This document shows, piece after piece, positions 9,538 through 19,110 of a stretch of 64,000 nucleotides of DNA. Both the position numbers and the translations under genes were made by a program. The DNA comes from Sphingomonas sp. PAMC 26605 (GTDB taxonomy: Bacteria > Pseudomonadota > Alphaproteobacteria > Sphingomonadales > Sphingomonadaceae). The DNA lies in assembly GCF_000241485.1 (NCBI RefSeq), contig NZ_JH584241.1, positions 3,340,210 to 3,404,209 of the forward strand, in the 5' to 3' direction. Under the pieces are notes generated by a model that was given only the letters and a program-made list of their open reading frames with translations, was not told the DNA's origin and did no database searches. Positions within the stretch are counted from its first letter, which is position 1, and every line of letters begins with the position of its first letter.

Positions 9538-9622
9538 TGGTGCGGGCGAAGGGACTCGAACCCCCACATCTTGCGATGGCAGGACCTAAACCTGCTGCGT
9601 CTACCAGTTCCGCCACGCCCGC
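9538..9622 (-). tRNA. tRNA-Leu (anticodon UAG)
   Basis: 85 nt including an encoded CCA (9538-9540). The acceptor arms GCGGGCG and CGCCCGC pair fully, the anticodon stem-loop is GCAGG-TTTAGGT-CCTGC with TAG at the anticodon positions, there is a variable arm of class II type, and the T arm contains GGTTCGAGTCC. It would read CUN leucine codons. Confidence 0.95.
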
Positions 9623-9647
9623 AAGGACACCGCCGGTGTGGGGGGCG

Positions 9648-9675
9648 TCTATACCAGCCATGCGCCCGGGGGCAA
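9648..9675 (-). promoter_or_regulatory. Candidate promoter of tRNA-Leu
   Basis: On the minus strand TTGCCC-N16-TATAGA ends about 25 bases before the mature 5' end of the tRNA. Good hexamers and spacing for a stable-RNA sigma-70 promoter. Confidence 0.45.
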
Positions 9676-9755
9676 GCGGGCAAACCACGGATGCCTTTTC
9701 GCCCGCGCAACCGCTATGCCGGTGGTGCGTTGATAGCTTCCGAAGGAGAGACGTT

Positions 9756-9935
9756 ATGGCCAGCACGCCCCCAACCGAACTGCCGCCGATCCCGAGCGAA
9801 CCCGGCCAGCCCGATTCGGTGCCGACAGAATTGCCGAGCCCGACGCCCGATGTGGTCGTGCCCGATCCCGCTGGCGACCCCGGCGGCGAACCGATTGCGC
9901 CGATGGACACCGGCATGACGGGGGATTTCGCATGA
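9756..9935 (+). CDS. Small Pro/Thr-rich acidic protein, unknown
   Basis: A 59-residue open frame beginning MASTPPTELPPIPSEPGQ, dominated by Pro, Asp, Glu and Thr, with no hydrophobic segment and no recognisable domain; probably disordered. It is supported as a gene by a strong ribosome-binding site (AAGGAG at 9743-9748, 7 bases from the ATG) and by the exact ATGA overlap with the next small gene, which signals coupled translation. The base composition matches its neighbours. Function unknown; I would not assign a family. Confidence 0.6.
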   Translation: MASTPPTELPPIPSEPGQPDSVPTELPSPTPDVVVPDPAGDPGGEPIAPMDTGMTGDFA

Positions 9936-10135
9936 GCGATCCGCATCCCGACAGCCTGCCCGAGAACGATACCGACGACCGCAGCGACATCGAACAGGCG
10001 GTCGAAGCACGCAAGGACGCGGTCGAACGCGGCGAAGGCGGGCGCGAACCTGACGCCTTCACCTCGCAGGGCATGGAAGACGGCGTCGGCGGGACCGGCG
10101 GCGTCGTGAAGAATCAGGATGACGACGCGCAATAG
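9932..10135 (+). CDS. Small hydrophilic protein, unknown
   Basis: A 67-residue, strongly charged protein (MSDPHPDSLPENDTDDRSDI at the start, a central helix-prone stretch EQAVEARKDAVERGEGG, a Gly-rich segment and a DDDAQ end). It has no cysteines, aromatic core or membrane segment and is likely disordered or a short coiled helix. It overlaps the previous 59-residue gene by 4 bases and is followed by a strong terminator, so the two form a bicistronic unit. The composition resembles small general-stress proteins, but no family can be assigned. Confidence 0.65.
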   Translation: MSDPHPDSLPENDTDDRSDIEQAVEARKDAVERGEGGREPDAFTSQGMEDGVGGTGGVVKNQDDDAQ

Positions 10136-10164
10136 CGCGGCATTCCCTGGCAAAAGACGATGAG

Positions 10165-10192
10165 AAAGGGCCTGCTTTGCGGGCCCTTTTTT
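10165..10192 (+). terminator. Rho-independent terminator after the small gene pair
   Basis: The stem AAAGGGCC (10165-10172) pairs with GGCCCTTT, with a 9-base loop, followed by a run of T residues. It begins 30 bases after the stop of the 67-residue gene, closing that bicistron. Confidence 0.85.
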
Positions 10193-10281
10193 GTGCGTCC
10201 GCGCCGCGGCGGATTTGGCGAAGGCGTGCCGTCTAGGAATTGACGGGCTGTTTACCGTCATGCCTTTGGGGGGCGCCATCC

Positions 10282-11223
10282 ATGTCCGTCGCAGATGTTT
10301 CTGCCGTTACACCGGCGACGCCGGCCTTCGGCACGTCGTTCAGTCGGTTAGCCGCGCCTGCCATGTCGATCGCGATCCTCGCCGCCGCGATGTTCGAACT
10401 CCATGCGATGGACTGGCATGCGGTGCTCGCGATGGTTCCCGGCAACCCGCTGTTCTGGCTGGTGCTCGTGCTGTTCTACAGCACGCCGATCATCGCCGAA
10501 TGGGCGATCTACCGCCGCATCTGGGGCATTCCGCGCGCCGCGATCGCGACGATGGCGCGCAAGACGGTGAGCAACGACCTGCTGTTCGGCTATGTCGGCG
10601 AGACCTATCTCTATGGCTGGGCGCGGCGCGCGGGCAAGGCGCCGGGCGCCGCGTTCGGGACGGTCAAGGATGTGGCATTGCTCTCCGCGGCGGTCGGCAA
10701 CAGCGCGACGATCCTGGTAGCGCTGTTCACGGCGCCGCTGCTCGAGCGGCTGCACATTGCGATGCCGATATGGGGCCTGGCGCTTGCGATCGCCGCGGTC
10801 GCAGCACCGCCGATGGTCGCGATCTTCGGGCGCAAGTCGGTGTTTCACCTGCCCGGCGCCTTGATCCGCGAAATCACCACGATCCATATTATCCGCTCGA
10901 CCAGCGGGATCGTGCTGACGGCGCTGATGTGGCATCTCGCTCTGCCCGAGATCGCACTGAGTTGGTGGGTCGCCTTCTCGGCACTCAAGCTCGTGCTGTC
11001 GCGGCTGCCGTTCATCTCGAACAAAGATCTGGTGTTCGCCGGCGCGACGGCGCTGCTGTTCGGGCATCACGGCACTATCACGACGCTGATGGCGATGATG
11101 GCGAGCCTCTCGGTCGCCGCGCATATCGTCACCGGGCTCGCCGCCTCGACCAGCGGACTGGTCGGGAGCGTTACCGGGCGGCTCCGCCAGATCGGCGCAT
11201 CACGCGACATTCAGGTCGCGTGA
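10282..11223 (+). CDS. Polytopic membrane protein of unknown function
   Basis: A 313-residue integral membrane protein with seven or eight hydrophobic segments, the first at about residues 27-45 and others near 55-75, 130-150, 160-180, 205-230, 240-260 and 270-295. The cytosolic loop GRKSVFHLPGALIREITTIH and a conserved-looking YVGETYLYGWARRAG stretch are the only distinctive features. The topology loosely recalls flippase-like lysylphosphatidylglycerol synthetase N-domains, but I cannot confirm that. The start at 10282 (MSVADVSAV) is preferred over an upstream in-frame ATG at 10240. It is convergent with gatB, 10 bases between stops. Confidence 0.75.
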   Translation: MSVADVSAVTPATPAFGTSFSRLAAPAMSIAILAAAMFELHAMDWHAVLAMVPGNPLFWLVLVLFYSTPIIAEWAIYRRIWGIPRAAIATMARKTVSNDLLFGYVGETYLYGWARRAGKAPGAAFGTVKDVALLSAAVGNSATILVALFTAPLLERLHIAMPIWGLALAIAAVAAPPMVAIFGRKSVFHLPGALIREITTIHIIRSTSGIVLTALMWHLALPEIALSWWVAFSALKLVLSRLPFISNKDLVFAGATALLFGHHGTITTLMAMMASLSVAAHIVTGLAASTSGLVGSVTGRLRQIGASRDIQVA

Positions 11224-11233
11224 CGCGCGCCAG

Positions 11234-12709
11234 TTAGCCAAGCACCTTCTTGAGGACTTCGTTGACGACGCCCGGGTTCGCCTTGCCGCCCATCGCCTTC
11301 ATCGTCTGCCCGACGAAGAAGCCGAACAGTTTGTCCTTGCCGCCGCGATAGTCGGCAACCTTGTCCTCGTTCGCCGCCATCACCTCGGCGATGACGCGTT
11401 CGATCTCGCCGGTGTCGCTGGTCTGCTTGAGCTCGCGCTCCTCGACGATGTCGGCGGCACCCTGCCCGGTCTCGAGCATGATCTCGAACACCTGCTTGGC
11501 GAGCGTGCCCGACAGCGTGCCGTCCGCGATCAGGCCGAGCAGCGCGGCCGCCTGATCCGGGCTGACAGGCGAATTCTCGATGTCGCGGCCGGTGCGGTTG
11601 AGCGCGCCGAACAGCTCCGACGTCGTCCAGTTGGCCGCGGCGACGGGCGCGACGCCGGTGTCGAGCAGCGCATCGAACCAGCGCGCCGCCTCGACCTCAG
11701 CGGTCATCACCGCAGCGGCATAGGGCGTAATGCCGAGCGCTTCGTAGCGACGGCGCTTGGTGTCGGGCAGTTCGGGCAGCGACGCCCGGCATTCTTCGAG
11801 GAATGCGTCGTCGAGCTCGAGCGGAAGCAGATCGGGATCGGGGAAGTAGCGATAATCGTGCGCGTCTTCCTTCGAGCGCATCGAGCGGGTCTCGTTGCGG
11901 TCGGGATCGTAGAGCCGCGTTTCCTGGACGATCCGGCCGCCGCTCTCGAGCACTTCGACCTGGCGCTTGGCCTCCTGCTCGACCACCGCCATCACGAAGC
12001 GGACCGAGTTGACGTTCTTGGTCTCGGTGCGCGTACCGAGGTCTTCGCCCGCCTTGCGGACGCTGACATTGACGTCGGCGCGCATCGAGCCTTCCTCCAT
12101 GTTGCCGTCGCACGACCCAACGTAACGCAGGATCGATCTGAGCTTGCGCAGGTAAGCCCCTGCTTCAGCGGGAGACGCCATGTCGGGCTTCGACACGATC
12201 TCCATCAACGCGACGCCCGAACGGTTGAGATCGACGTACGAGCGCGTCGGATGCTGGTCGTGCATCAGCTTGCCGGCATCCTGCTCGACATGGATCCGCT
12301 CGACGCCGATGCGCTTGCCCGCGGCGTCGGGGTTCTTGTCGTCGAGGCTGATGTCGATCGCGCCCTCGCCGACCAGCGGATGATAGAGCTGGCTGATCTG
12401 ATAGCCCTGCGGCAGATCGGCGTAGAAGTAATTCTTGCGGTCGAAGCGCGACCAACGGTTGATCTGCGCGTCGATCGCCATGCCGGTGCGCACCGCCTGG
12501 CGGATACACTCGCGGTTGGGCACGGGCAGCATGCCGGGCATCGCGGCATCGACCAGCGACACCTGCGTGTTGGGCTCGGCGCCGAACGCCGTCGCCGCGC
12601 CCGAGAACAGCTTGGCGTTCGAGGTGACCTGTGCGTGGACTTCGAGGCCGACCACGACCTCCCAGTCGCCGGTTTCGCCGCGGATGGTGTATTTGGAGGC
12701 GTCGGTCAT
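11234..12709 (-). CDS. gatB: Asp-tRNA(Asn)/Glu-tRNA(Gln) amidotransferase subunit B
   Basis: tRNA-binding and glutamyl-phosphate-forming subunit of GatCAB, which converts Glu-tRNA(Gln) and/or Asp-tRNA(Asn) to the amidated forms in the cytosol. The PET112 signature [22 protein letters not shown] opens the catalytic cradle (residues about 18-39), the kinase core extends to about 300, and the C-terminal YqeY-like tail domain ends [14 protein letters not shown]. Length 491 is standard. It is the last gene of the operon, but instead of following gatA directly it is separated from it by vapB and vapC. Its ATG overlaps the vapC stop by 4 bases, so its translation is coupled to the toxin gene. Confidence 0.97.
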   Translation of the reverse strand: MTDASKYTIRGETGDWEVVVGLEVHAQVTSNAKLFSGAATAFGAEPNTQVSLVDAAMPGMLPVPNRECIRQAVRTGMAIDAQINRWSRFDRKNYFYADLPQGYQISQLYHPLVGEGAIDISLDDKNPDAAGKRIGVERIHVEQDAGKLMHDQHPTRSYVDLNRSGVALMEIVSKPDMASPAEAGAYLRKLRSILRYVGSCDGNMEEGSMRADVNVSVRKAGEDLGTRTETKNVNSVRFVMAVVEQEAKRQVEVLESGGRIVQETRLYDPDRNETRSMRSKEDAHDYRYFPDPDLLPLELDDAFLEECRASLPELPDTKRRRYEALGITPYAAAVMTAEVEAARWFDALLDTGVAPVAAANWTTSELFGALNRTGRDIENSPVSPDQAAALLGLIADGTLSGTLAKQVFEIMLETGQGAADIVEERELKQTSDTGEIERVIAEVMAANEDKVADYRGGKDKLFGFFVGQTMKAMGGKANPGVVNEVLKKVLG

Positions 12710-13107
12710 GCGTCGGTCTCGGGTGTGATGAGGGTGAGGTCGGGGAAATAACGGCGATATCGTCGTGCGTCGCGCGTGAGAAGAGCGGCTCCCGCAGTTT
12801 TCGCATGCGCTCCGATCAGGAAGTCACCAAGCAGGCGTTCACGTCCGCCGCCAGCCGCGCGATATTCCCGATGCGCACGGCCTGCACGATAGGCTGCGTC
12901 GACACCGAAATCGACAACCGCCAACCCCAATGCATCGAGCGCGGCCTGCAACGCACCGTTACGCTCGGCAACAGCCAACTCAGCTACCACGATCGAACTG
13001 ACGGCGACCGCGCCGACGATGCGCGCATCAGAAACTTTGTCGAACGAACATGACGACCACTCGCTCGGCGAACCCAACATATCGACGATGACGTTGGTAT
13101 CCACCAT
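12706..13107 (-). CDS. vapC: VapC-type PIN-domain ribonuclease toxin
   Basis: Type II toxin RNase; VapC proteins usually cut tRNA or rRNA. The 133-residue PIN domain carries the expected acidic metal ligands: Asp3 ([10 protein letters not shown]), Glu43 (VVAEL), Asp95 (GDFLIGAHA) and Asp113 ([12 protein letters not shown]), plus a C-terminal LTLITPE strand, so it looks catalytically intact. The start lies 2 bases after the vapB stop. The stop overlaps the gatB ATG, an uncommon arrangement that places a toxin inside an essential operon. The RNA target is unknown. Confidence 0.9.
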   Translation of the reverse strand: MVDTNVIVDMLGSPSEWSSCSFDKVSDARIVGAVAVSSIVVAELAVAERNGALQAALDALGLAVVDFGVDAAYRAGRAHREYRAAGGGRERLLGDFLIGAHAKTAGAALLTRDARRYRRYFPDLTLITPETDA

Positions 13108-13109
13108 CG

Positions 13110-13388
13110 TCAGGGCGGGAATGGATCGTCTCCGCGAATATCCCGCATGATCTCATCGGTACTCTCGCCCGTCCGGAAAAGCTTGTATCGCTCCGACACC
13201 GCACGCATTTCTGCGACAAGCCGATCGCGCTCCGCGGCATGGTCTTGCTTCGGCTTCCGAATGACCGCCTCATCAAGCCCGAGCATCTCGATCTCGACCG
13301 GTGCGTTAGCGATCAAGCCGAGGGCATCGCGTACGTCTTTCGGGATGGTAATCTGTCCCTTCACGGTAAGATTAGTCAGCTTTCCCAT
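13110..13388 (-). CDS. vapB: VapB-type AbrB/MazE-fold antitoxin
   Basis: Antitoxin that binds VapC and represses its own promoter. The N-terminal swapped-hairpin AbrB domain is recognisable in LTVKGQITIPKDVRDALGL (residues about 6-25) followed by PVEIEML; the C-terminal half (RDRLVAEMRAVSERYKLFRT and the acidic end RGDDPFPP) would wrap the toxin. Length 92 is typical. It is preceded by a perfect AT-rich palindrome that lies within the 32-base gap to gatA, the expected autoregulatory operator. The AT-rich operator and PIN/AbrB pair look like an insertion into an otherwise standard gatCAB unit. Confidence 0.9.
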   Translation of the reverse strand: MGKLTNLTVKGQITIPKDVRDALGLIANAPVEIEMLGLDEAVIRKPKQDHAAERDRLVAEMRAVSERYKLFRTGESTDEIMRDIRGDDPFPP

Positions 13389-13392
13389 GCCT

Positions 13393-13419
13393 CAGTAATA
13401 CCAATTATCGGTATTACTG
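13393..13419. promoter_or_regulatory. VapBC operator palindrome
   Basis: Perfect 10-base arms CAGTAATACC (13393-13402) and GGTATTACTG (13410-13419) with a 7-base AT-rich spacer. It ends 1 base before the gatA stop codon and begins 4 bases upstream of the vapB ATG. Position and symmetry fit an AbrB-type antitoxin operator. Its AT content contrasts sharply with the surrounding GC-rich DNA. Confidence 0.85.
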
Positions 13420-13420
13420 T

Positions 13421-14905
13421 CTACCACCAAGCCGTAGCGCGGGCAGTGAACCCGGCGCGCTCCTCGAGGGCGAGCCCGGCGTTCAAAACGCCTTGCTCGT
13501 CGAGTGGCTTGCCGATGATCTGCAGGCCGAGCGGGAGCCCGGCGCCGTCGAGGCCGCCCGGCACCGACATCGCCGGCAGGCCCGCCAGCGAAGACGGCAC
13601 GGTGAAGACGTCGTTGAGGTACATCGCGATCGGATCGGCCGACTTCTCGCCCAGTGCGAACGCCGACGACGGCGCGGTCGGGGTCAGCAGCAAGTCGCAC
13701 TTCGCCCAGGCCTGCTCGAAATCGCGCGCGATCAGCGTGCGGACTTTCGAAGCCTGTGTGAAGTACGCGTCGTAAAACCCTGCCGACAGGACGTAAGTGC
13801 CGATCATGATACGGCGCTTGACCTCGTCCCCGAACCCATCGGCGCGCGTCGCGGCGTACATGTCCTGCAGCCCTGCCCCCTCGGGCAGATCGCGCAGGCC
13901 GTAGCGCACGCCGTCGTAGCGCGCGAGGTTCGACGATGCTTCGGCCGGCGCTATGATGTAATAGGCCGGCAGTGCGTATTTTGTGTGGGGGAGCGAGACC
14001 TCGACGATCTCGGCGCCGGCGTCCTTGAGCCAGTCGATCCCCTGCCGCCACAGCGCGTCGATCTCGGCAGGCATATTGTCGACGCGATATTCCTTGGGAA
14101 TACCGATCCGCTTGCCCTTGAGATCGCCCGACAATCCGGCTTCCCAGGCGGGCACCGGCAGATCGAGCGAGGTCGCGTCCTTCGCGTCGAAGCCGCTCAT
14201 CGCCTCGAGCAGGATCGCGCAATCGCGCACGTCGCGCGCCATCGGGCCGGCCTGGTCGAGCGACGAGGCGAACGCGATCGTCCCCCAGCGCGAGCAGCGG
14301 CCATAGGTCGGCTTGATCCCGCTGATGCCGGTAAAGGCGGCAGGCTGGCGGATCGAACCGCCGGTATCGGTGCCGGTCGCGGCGGGGCACAGCCGCGCCG
14401 CGACCGCCGTCGACGAACCACCCGACGAGCCGCCAGGCGCGAGCGGAGCGTTGCCGCCGTCGTTGCGGCGCCACGGCGAGAGGACATTGCCGAACGCGCT
14501 GGTCTCGTTGGACGATCCCATCGCGAACTGGTCCATGTTGAGCTTTCCGAGCATCCCCGCGCCGGCGTCCCACAGATTGGCCGACACGGTCGACTCGTAC
14601 TGCGGGGTGAAGCCCTCGAGGATCAGGCTCGCCGCGGTGGTCGGCACGCCCTTGGTGCAGAACAGGTCCTTCATCCCGATCGGAACGCCGGCGAGCGGCT
14701 TCAACGTATCGCCAGCGGCGCGCGCCGCATCAGCGGCGTCGGCAGCGGCGAGCGCGTGGTCGGGGGTCTCGACCAGGAAGGCGTTGAGCGCCTTGGCCTT
14801 CGACACGTTGGCGATGAACCCTTCGGCGACTTCGCGCGCGGAGAAGGTGCCGGCGCGGACGCCGTCGCGGATGGCGGCTACGCCGAGATCGGTCAAGTCG
14901 GTCAT
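13421..14905 (-). CDS. gatA: Asp-tRNA(Asn)/Glu-tRNA(Gln) amidotransferase subunit A
   Basis: Amidase-signature subunit that releases ammonia from glutamine for GatB. The Ser-cisSer-Lys triad is complete: Lys79 in [10 protein letters not shown], the Gly/Ser-rich loop GGSSGGSS at about residues 158-165 with the cis-Ser, and nucleophile Ser184 in [11 protein letters not shown]. Length 494 is standard. The start at 14905 gives [15 protein letters not shown]. It lies downstream of gatC, separated by about 110 bases that contain an inverted repeat, and upstream of the inserted vapBC pair. Confidence 0.97.
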   Translation of the reverse strand: MTDLTDLGVAAIRDGVRAGTFSAREVAEGFIANVSKAKALNAFLVETPDHALAAADAADAARAAGDTLKPLAGVPIGMKDLFCTKGVPTTAASLILEGFTPQYESTVSANLWDAGAGMLGKLNMDQFAMGSSNETSAFGNVLSPWRRNDGGNAPLAPGGSSGGSSTAVAARLCPAATGTDTGGSIRQPAAFTGISGIKPTYGRCSRWGTIAFASSLDQAGPMARDVRDCAILLEAMSGFDAKDATSLDLPVPAWEAGLSGDLKGKRIGIPKEYRVDNMPAEIDALWRQGIDWLKDAGAEIVEVSLPHTKYALPAYYIIAPAEASSNLARYDGVRYGLRDLPEGAGLQDMYAATRADGFGDEVKRRIMIGTYVLSAGFYDAYFTQASKVRTLIARDFEQAWAKCDLLLTPTAPSSAFALGEKSADPIAMYLNDVFTVPSSLAGLPAMSVPGGLDGAGLPLGLQIIGKPLDEQGVLNAGLALEERAGFTARATAWW

Positions 14906-14921
14906 ACGGTCATTCCCGTTG

Positions 14922-14999
14922 CCCCTGCGTAGGCCGGGGCCGCTTCGTTGTGGTGCAGGCCGCGCGCGACGAACGCGGCGGCCCCGGCCTGCGCCAGGG
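14922..14999. repeat. Inverted repeat between gatC and gatA
   Basis: Arms of about 20 bases (14922-14942 reading CCCCTGCGTAGGCCGGGGCC..., and its near-complement at 14979-14999) enclose about 36 bases. The arms are almost identical apart from two changes around CGTAG/GCGCAG. This intergenic element could form a strong RNA hairpin and tune gatA expression relative to gatC. Confidence 0.6.
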
Positions 15000-15014
15000 C
15001 GACGATGGTGCGGA

Positions 15015-15317
15015 TCATTCGATCACCTTGGGCACGGTGAAGAAGCCGTGCTCGGCCTGGGGGGCGTTGGCCAGCACGGCATCGCGGATGCCGCCGCCGG
15101 TCAGCGGGTCGGCGTTGACGACGTCGTCGCGCAGCCGGAGATGGTTGGGGATCACCGCGGTCATCGGCGCGACGCCGCTGGTGTCGACCTCGCTCAGTTG
15201 CTCGATCCAGCCCATGATGTTGTCGAGCTCGGGCGCGATGCGCACGGCGTCTTCCTCGGTGATGGCGATGCGGGCGAGGCTCGCGATTTTGCGGACGGTG
15301 GCGATGGTGACTGGCAT
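15015..15317 (-). CDS. gatC: Asp-tRNA(Asn)/Glu-tRNA(Gln) amidotransferase subunit C
   Basis: Small structural subunit that wraps around GatA and links it to GatB. At 100 residues it shows the family pattern: [20 protein letters not shown] at the start, the [20 protein letters not shown] helix and turn (about 30-50), LRDDVV and the C-terminal [16 protein letters not shown] that is nearly universal in GatC. First gene of the gatCA-vapBC-gatB transcription unit. Confidence 0.96.
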   Translation of the reverse strand: MPVTIATVRKIASLARIAITEEDAVRIAPELDNIMGWIEQLSEVDTSGVAPMTAVIPNHLRLRDDVVNADPLTGGGIRDAVLANAPQAEHGFFTVPKVIE

Positions 15318-15355
15318 GGCCTTGCGGCTAGCAGAGCGCCCGAGCCTCGCGCAAC

Positions 15356-17149
15356 CTATTCGAACGGATCGCCGACCGGAACGCCCCCGACGAACACCCG
15401 GCGCGCGGGCACGGCGCGGATCTCGACCTTGCCGTCCGCCGCCCCCGCCGTGAGCGCGGCGCGCTCAGCGGCGCTCAGCACACCGCTCGCATTGTCCTCT
15501 ACGCGCGCCCAGCTCTCGCCGGTCCGCCGATAGCGCGAAGCACCGCAGCTCGATCGCGGCACGATGACCGGCGCGACGGCGCCGCGCGGCGGTCGCTGCG
15601 CGCGCGTAAGATCGTCGATACAGCTGTGCGAGAGCGACACCGCCTCGTTCGCGCCCGGCGTGTAAAGCAGCAGGCACTGCGTGTTGCGATCGGTGCTGCA
15701 GCCTCTCCAGTCGGTGAGCACGGTGCGCAAAGCGAGCGGCACGGGCACTTGCGCAGGCAGCACGCGCAGGCGTTTGACGAGCAGATCCGCCTCACTCTGC
15801 GTGCGATCGACGCGGGTGATATCCCAGCGGCTGGTCTTGGTTGAGATCTCGCGCGCGCGCGACGCGATCGCCGGCGTCCGCGACTGCGCGAGCCGGCGCA
15901 GCGCCGCTTTGCCGGGATCGCCGAAATCAAACGCGAGGGCGGTCCAGTCGAACTTGGCCGGGGCGACACGTCCCGATTCGAGCCGCGCGACCTGATCCGC
16001 ACTCGACAAAGCGTTGAAACTGGCGATCGGCGTGGCGAGCAACAGCCCGGCGCCGGCGACGATCAAGGCGAGCCGCACATTGCTCGGTCGCACATAGTCG
16101 GCCCACGCCGTCCGCCCGCGGACCACGGCAACGAGGTAGGCAAGGCCATAGGCGCACGCGAAGGTGACGAACACCAACGCCCACAATCGGTCGGGCGTGA
16201 GGCCGTATTGGCCGATCCGCAACCCCGTCGCGATCGCCGCGATCACCGCCAGCGGCAGCACCGCAAGCGCCAGTGCGAGCGCGCCTAGGCGTAGCACCGG
16301 GTTCGAGGCTTCGTCCGTCTCGCCATTACCGATTACCGCATTGGCGAGGAGCAACGCGCCGAGCACGCACCCGAGCAGCGTCGGCGTGGTCGATTTGGTC
16401 GCTTCCCACAGCGCGTCGAGCCCGGTGAACGGCAGCGACAGCAGGAACACGGCCAACGCGACGCCGAGCACCGGCGCGAGCACGCCGAGCACAGCCGTCA
16501 CAACGCGCTGGAGTTGCCGCACGACGCCGTCGCGTTCGCGCAGCAGCCCGAGCGCCCCGCCGAAACTCGTGCCGAACACCAGCGCGCTGAACCATCCGTG
16601 CTGGAGCAGATCGCGCAATGCGTGGAGCCCGATCAGGTAGAACAGGTCGGCGAGAAGCCACGCCAGCGCGAACGTCACTCCGGTGAACAGCCAGCACGCG
16701 CCCCACAGCACCGCGTTGGTCCAGGCGTCGCCATGGACATCGGCATAGGGGAAGCGCCATGCACCCTGGTCGCGCACCGTCTGGAACAGCGGCACGGCGA
16801 TCGCGATCGCGAGGTACAGGCTCGCGTTCGGCCAGCTCCACCACGCCCCGGCACCCCAGCCGTTCCAATAGACGATCAGCCCCGCGATCACGCCTACCCC
16901 GACGCCGAACGTTGCCGCCCACCACCGGCGCCGCCGTTCGAGCGTGAAGCCGAGGGTCAAGGCGCCGGCGGTGATCGCGCTGGTCAGCGCGATTCGCCAC
17001 GCCGCCGTGTGGAACGCGGAAAGGAGCACCCATCCGCTGCCGGACACCTGATGCACCGCGAGCGCAGCGAGCGCGCCGATCAGCGCGAGCAGCGCCGGGC
17101 GCAGCGGCCAGCCCTGCGTATCATCCTCGAAACTGGTCGATTCTTCCAT
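15356..17149 (-). CDS. DUF4153-type polytopic membrane protein
   Basis: A 597-residue inner-membrane protein. About twelve hydrophobic segments fill residues 20-420 (for example [19 protein letters not shown] near the start), including paired short loops as in DUF4153 proteins. A C-terminal hydrophilic domain of about 170 residues follows, with four Cys (CSTD, QCLLLYT, SCIDD, SCGASR), probably periplasmic and disulphide-bonded. The start ATG 17149 ([14 protein letters not shown]) was chosen over an upstream frame extension lacking coding character. Function is unknown in the family. It is divergent from the DUF3089 hydrolase, 90 bases apart. Confidence 0.8.
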   Translation of the reverse strand: MEESTSFEDDTQGWPLRPALLALIGALAALAVHQVSGSGWVLLSAFHTAAWRIALTSAITAGALTLGFTLERRRRWWAATFGVGVGVIAGLIVYWNGWGAGAWWSWPNASLYLAIAIAVPLFQTVRDQGAWRFPYADVHGDAWTNAVLWGACWLFTGVTFALAWLLADLFYLIGLHALRDLLQHGWFSALVFGTSFGGALGLLRERDGVVRQLQRVVTAVLGVLAPVLGVALAVFLLSLPFTGLDALWEATKSTTPTLLGCVLGALLLANAVIGNGETDEASNPVLRLGALALALAVLPLAVIAAIATGLRIGQYGLTPDRLWALVFVTFACAYGLAYLVAVVRGRTAWADYVRPSNVRLALIVAGAGLLLATPIASFNALSSADQVARLESGRVAPAKFDWTALAFDFGDPGKAALRRLAQSRTPAIASRAREISTKTSRWDITRVDRTQSEADLLVKRLRVLPAQVPVPLALRTVLTDWRGCSTDRNTQCLLLYTPGANEAVSLSHSCIDDLTRAQRPPRGAVAPVIVPRSSCGASRYRRTGESWARVEDNASGVLSAAERAALTAGAADGKVEIRAVPARRVFVGGVPVGDPFE

Positions 17150-17239
17150 CGCGCCGTTCCCCCTGCCCCATGCGCACCCAACGCCGGCGCCAAGCCGATT
17201 GCAAGCGCGGCGATCCTGCTGCACGGAAAAAGGAAATGC

Positions 17240-18379
17240 ATGGCGGAACCGCGCCGTGCCCGAACGAGGCGGACCGGTTTGGCGCGTAAATTTCTCTACC
17301 TCTTCACCGTATTGATCGTGCTCGTGATCGCGGGGGCGTTTGCCTATGCGCTGTGGGGCACGGCGCTGATCAAGCTGGCGATGGTCCCGCACGCCGACTT
17401 CATCGCGCAGCCGCGCGAGCGCGCCGCCAGCTACCGCCGCGCCGAGATGTGGTTCGCGCGGCCCGACATTGCGGGCAATCCGGCGCTATGGCTCCCGCCC
17501 GGCTACACCCCCGCCAACGGCCAGCGGGCGGCGGTGTTCTTCATCCACCCGACCTCGTTCCTCGAACGCACGCGCTGGAATGCGCCGCTCGACAACGCAG
17601 AGGCCAATGCGCGCGCCGCGCTGTTCCTGCGCGGTCAGGCGAGCGCGTTCAACGCGGTCGGCGCGATCTGGGCGCCGCGCTACCGCCAGGCGACCTTTGG
17701 CGCGTTTCTGACGACGCAGGCCGATGCGGCCAAGGCGCTCGATCTCGCTTACGGCGACGTCGCCGCGGCGTTCGACGCGTTCGTCGCGCAAGCCGGCAAC
17801 CGGCCGATCATCCTTGCCGGGCACAGCCAGGGCGCGCTGCATCTGCTCCGGCTGTTGCGCGAGAAGGTCGCAGGGACGCCGCTGCAGAAGCGGATCGTCG
17901 CCGCCTATGTCGTCGGATGGCCGGTATCGCGCAGCGTCGATCTGCCGACGCTCGGCCTGCCCGAATGCCGCAGCGCCGATCAGGCCGGCTGCCTGCTGTC
18001 GTGGCAGAGCTTCGCCGAACCCGCCGAGCCGTCGCTCGTGCTCGACGCGTACGACGCCAGCAGCGGCGTTGATGGCAAACCACGCCGCGGGACGCCGATG
18101 GTGTGCACCAATCCGCTCACCGGAACGCCCGATGCCGCGGCGCCTGCCAGCGCCAATCGCGGCACGCTCGTGCCTTCGGCCGATCTCTCCAGCGCGACGC
18201 TCGTCGCCGGACAGGTGCCGGCGCGCTGCGATCCCCGCGGCTTGCTGCTGATCGGCGCGCCGCCCGCGCTCGGCGGCTATGTGCTGCCGGGCAACAACTA
18301 TCACGTCTATGACTATAGCCTGTTCTGGGCGAACGTCCGTGCCGACGCGGCGCGGCGGCTGGCAGCCTTCGCGAAATGA
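17240..18379 (+). CDS. DUF3089 alpha/beta-hydrolase-like protein, membrane anchored
   Basis: Predicted serine hydrolase of unknown substrate. Residues 13-40 form a single N-terminal membrane segment after a basic stretch ([13 protein letters not shown]), so the body is likely periplasmic. The alpha/beta-hydrolase nucleophile elbow is GHSQGALH at about residues 195-202 (GxSxG), preceded by NRPIILA. Other family features are [19 protein letters not shown] and the end [22 protein letters not shown], which supplies the His. Start ATG 17240 has AAAGGA 6 bases upstream. It overlaps ruvX by 4 bases. Confidence 0.85.
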   Translation: MAEPRRARTRRTGLARKFLYLFTVLIVLVIAGAFAYALWGTALIKLAMVPHADFIAQPRERAASYRRAEMWFARPDIAGNPALWLPPGYTPANGQRAAVFFIHPTSFLERTRWNAPLDNAEANARAALFLRGQASAFNAVGAIWAPRYRQATFGAFLTTQADAAKALDLAYGDVAAAFDAFVAQAGNRPIILAGHSQGALHLLRLLREKVAGTPLQKRIVAAYVVGWPVSRSVDLPTLGLPECRSADQAGCLLSWQSFAEPAEPSLVLDAYDASSGVDGKPRRGTPMVCTNPLTGTPDAAAPASANRGTLVPSADLSSATLVAGQVPARCDPRGLLLIGAPPALGGYVLPGNNYHVYDYSLFWANVRADAARRLAAFAK

Positions 18380-18840
18380 TCACCACCGACCGGACCGAAT
18401 TCCGCGCCTGGCTCCCGGCGGGCGGCCGCCTGATCGGGCTCGACGTCGGCACCAAGACGATCGGCACCGCGTTGTGCGACGCGGGCTGGAGCTTCGCCTC
18501 GCCCGCGCTGTTGATCCGCCGTACGAAATTCCAGAAGGACAAGGCCGCGCTCACCGACCTGATCACGACGCAGCAGGTCAAGGGCATCGTGATCGGCCTG
18601 CCGCTCAACCTGAACGACGGCAGCGAGAGCCCGCGCAGCCAGTCGAGTCGCGCGTTCGCGCGCAACATGGCCGACCTCGACCTGCCGATCTTCCTGCAGG
18701 ACGAGCGCTGGTCGACCGTCGCCGTCACGCGCACGCTGATCGAACAGGATGCGAGCCGCGCCAAGCGCGCCGAACTCGTCGACAAGATGGCCGCAGCGTA
18801 CATTTTGCAGGGGGCGATCGACGCGCTGGTCGCGGTTTAG
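18376..18840 (+). CDS. ruvX: Putative pre-16S rRNA nuclease / Holliday junction resolvase-like RuvX
   Basis: YqgF-family RNase H-like nuclease implicated in 16S rRNA 5'-end maturation, essential in many bacteria. The signature [15 protein letters not shown] is at about residues 21-35 (first catalytic Asp), [20 protein letters not shown] at about 70-90, DERWSTVAV at about 109-117 (Glu) and a C-terminal [14 protein letters not shown] with the final Asp. Length 154 is normal. It overlaps the DUF3089 gene by 4 bases (ATGA), a coupling seen in sphingomonad-like gene orders. Confidence 0.95.
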   Translation: MITTDRTEFRAWLPAGGRLIGLDVGTKTIGTALCDAGWSFASPALLIRRTKFQKDKAALTDLITTQQVKGIVIGLPLNLNDGSESPRSQSSRAFARNMADLDLPIFLQDERWSTVAVTRTLIEQDASRAKRAELVDKMAAAYILQGAIDALVAV

Positions 18841-19110
18841 CGGCCACCCCGGCACCCACGCGCCCTGCAAGCTTGGCCGTTCGCCCTCGCGGCCACGACG
18901 CGCATCGCGAGTCGCGTATTCGAGCGGGGGGTCTCTGCTCGCGCGGACGCTGTCGCCCGGGCCGAATTGTCGCTCGGTCCGGCGCTTGCGCCGCGCTGCC
19001 CGGCGTTTCGACCATTGCCGTACGATGCGATCGGGATAGGCTTTGGTCGGGAGGCGCGCTTCGACTCGACGCTGGCAAGGCCGTCGCGCTTCCGCGAGAG
19101 GAGAGCTGTC

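Noticed and set aside
9710..9740. GCAAC-N16-CGTTG as a general-stress (EcfG) promoter for the small gene pair
   Set aside because: The -35 differs from GGAAC and the spacer is short; too weak to list as a feature.
8103..9755. Plus-strand open frame opposite trigger factor
   Set aside because: Antisense shadow of tig that crosses the tRNA-Leu gene; only the final 59 codons from 9756 with a ribosome site are kept.
18841..19110. Gene in the 270-base gap after ruvX
   Set aside because: The only open frames are Arg-rich shadows without a ribosome site; no RNA structure stands out.
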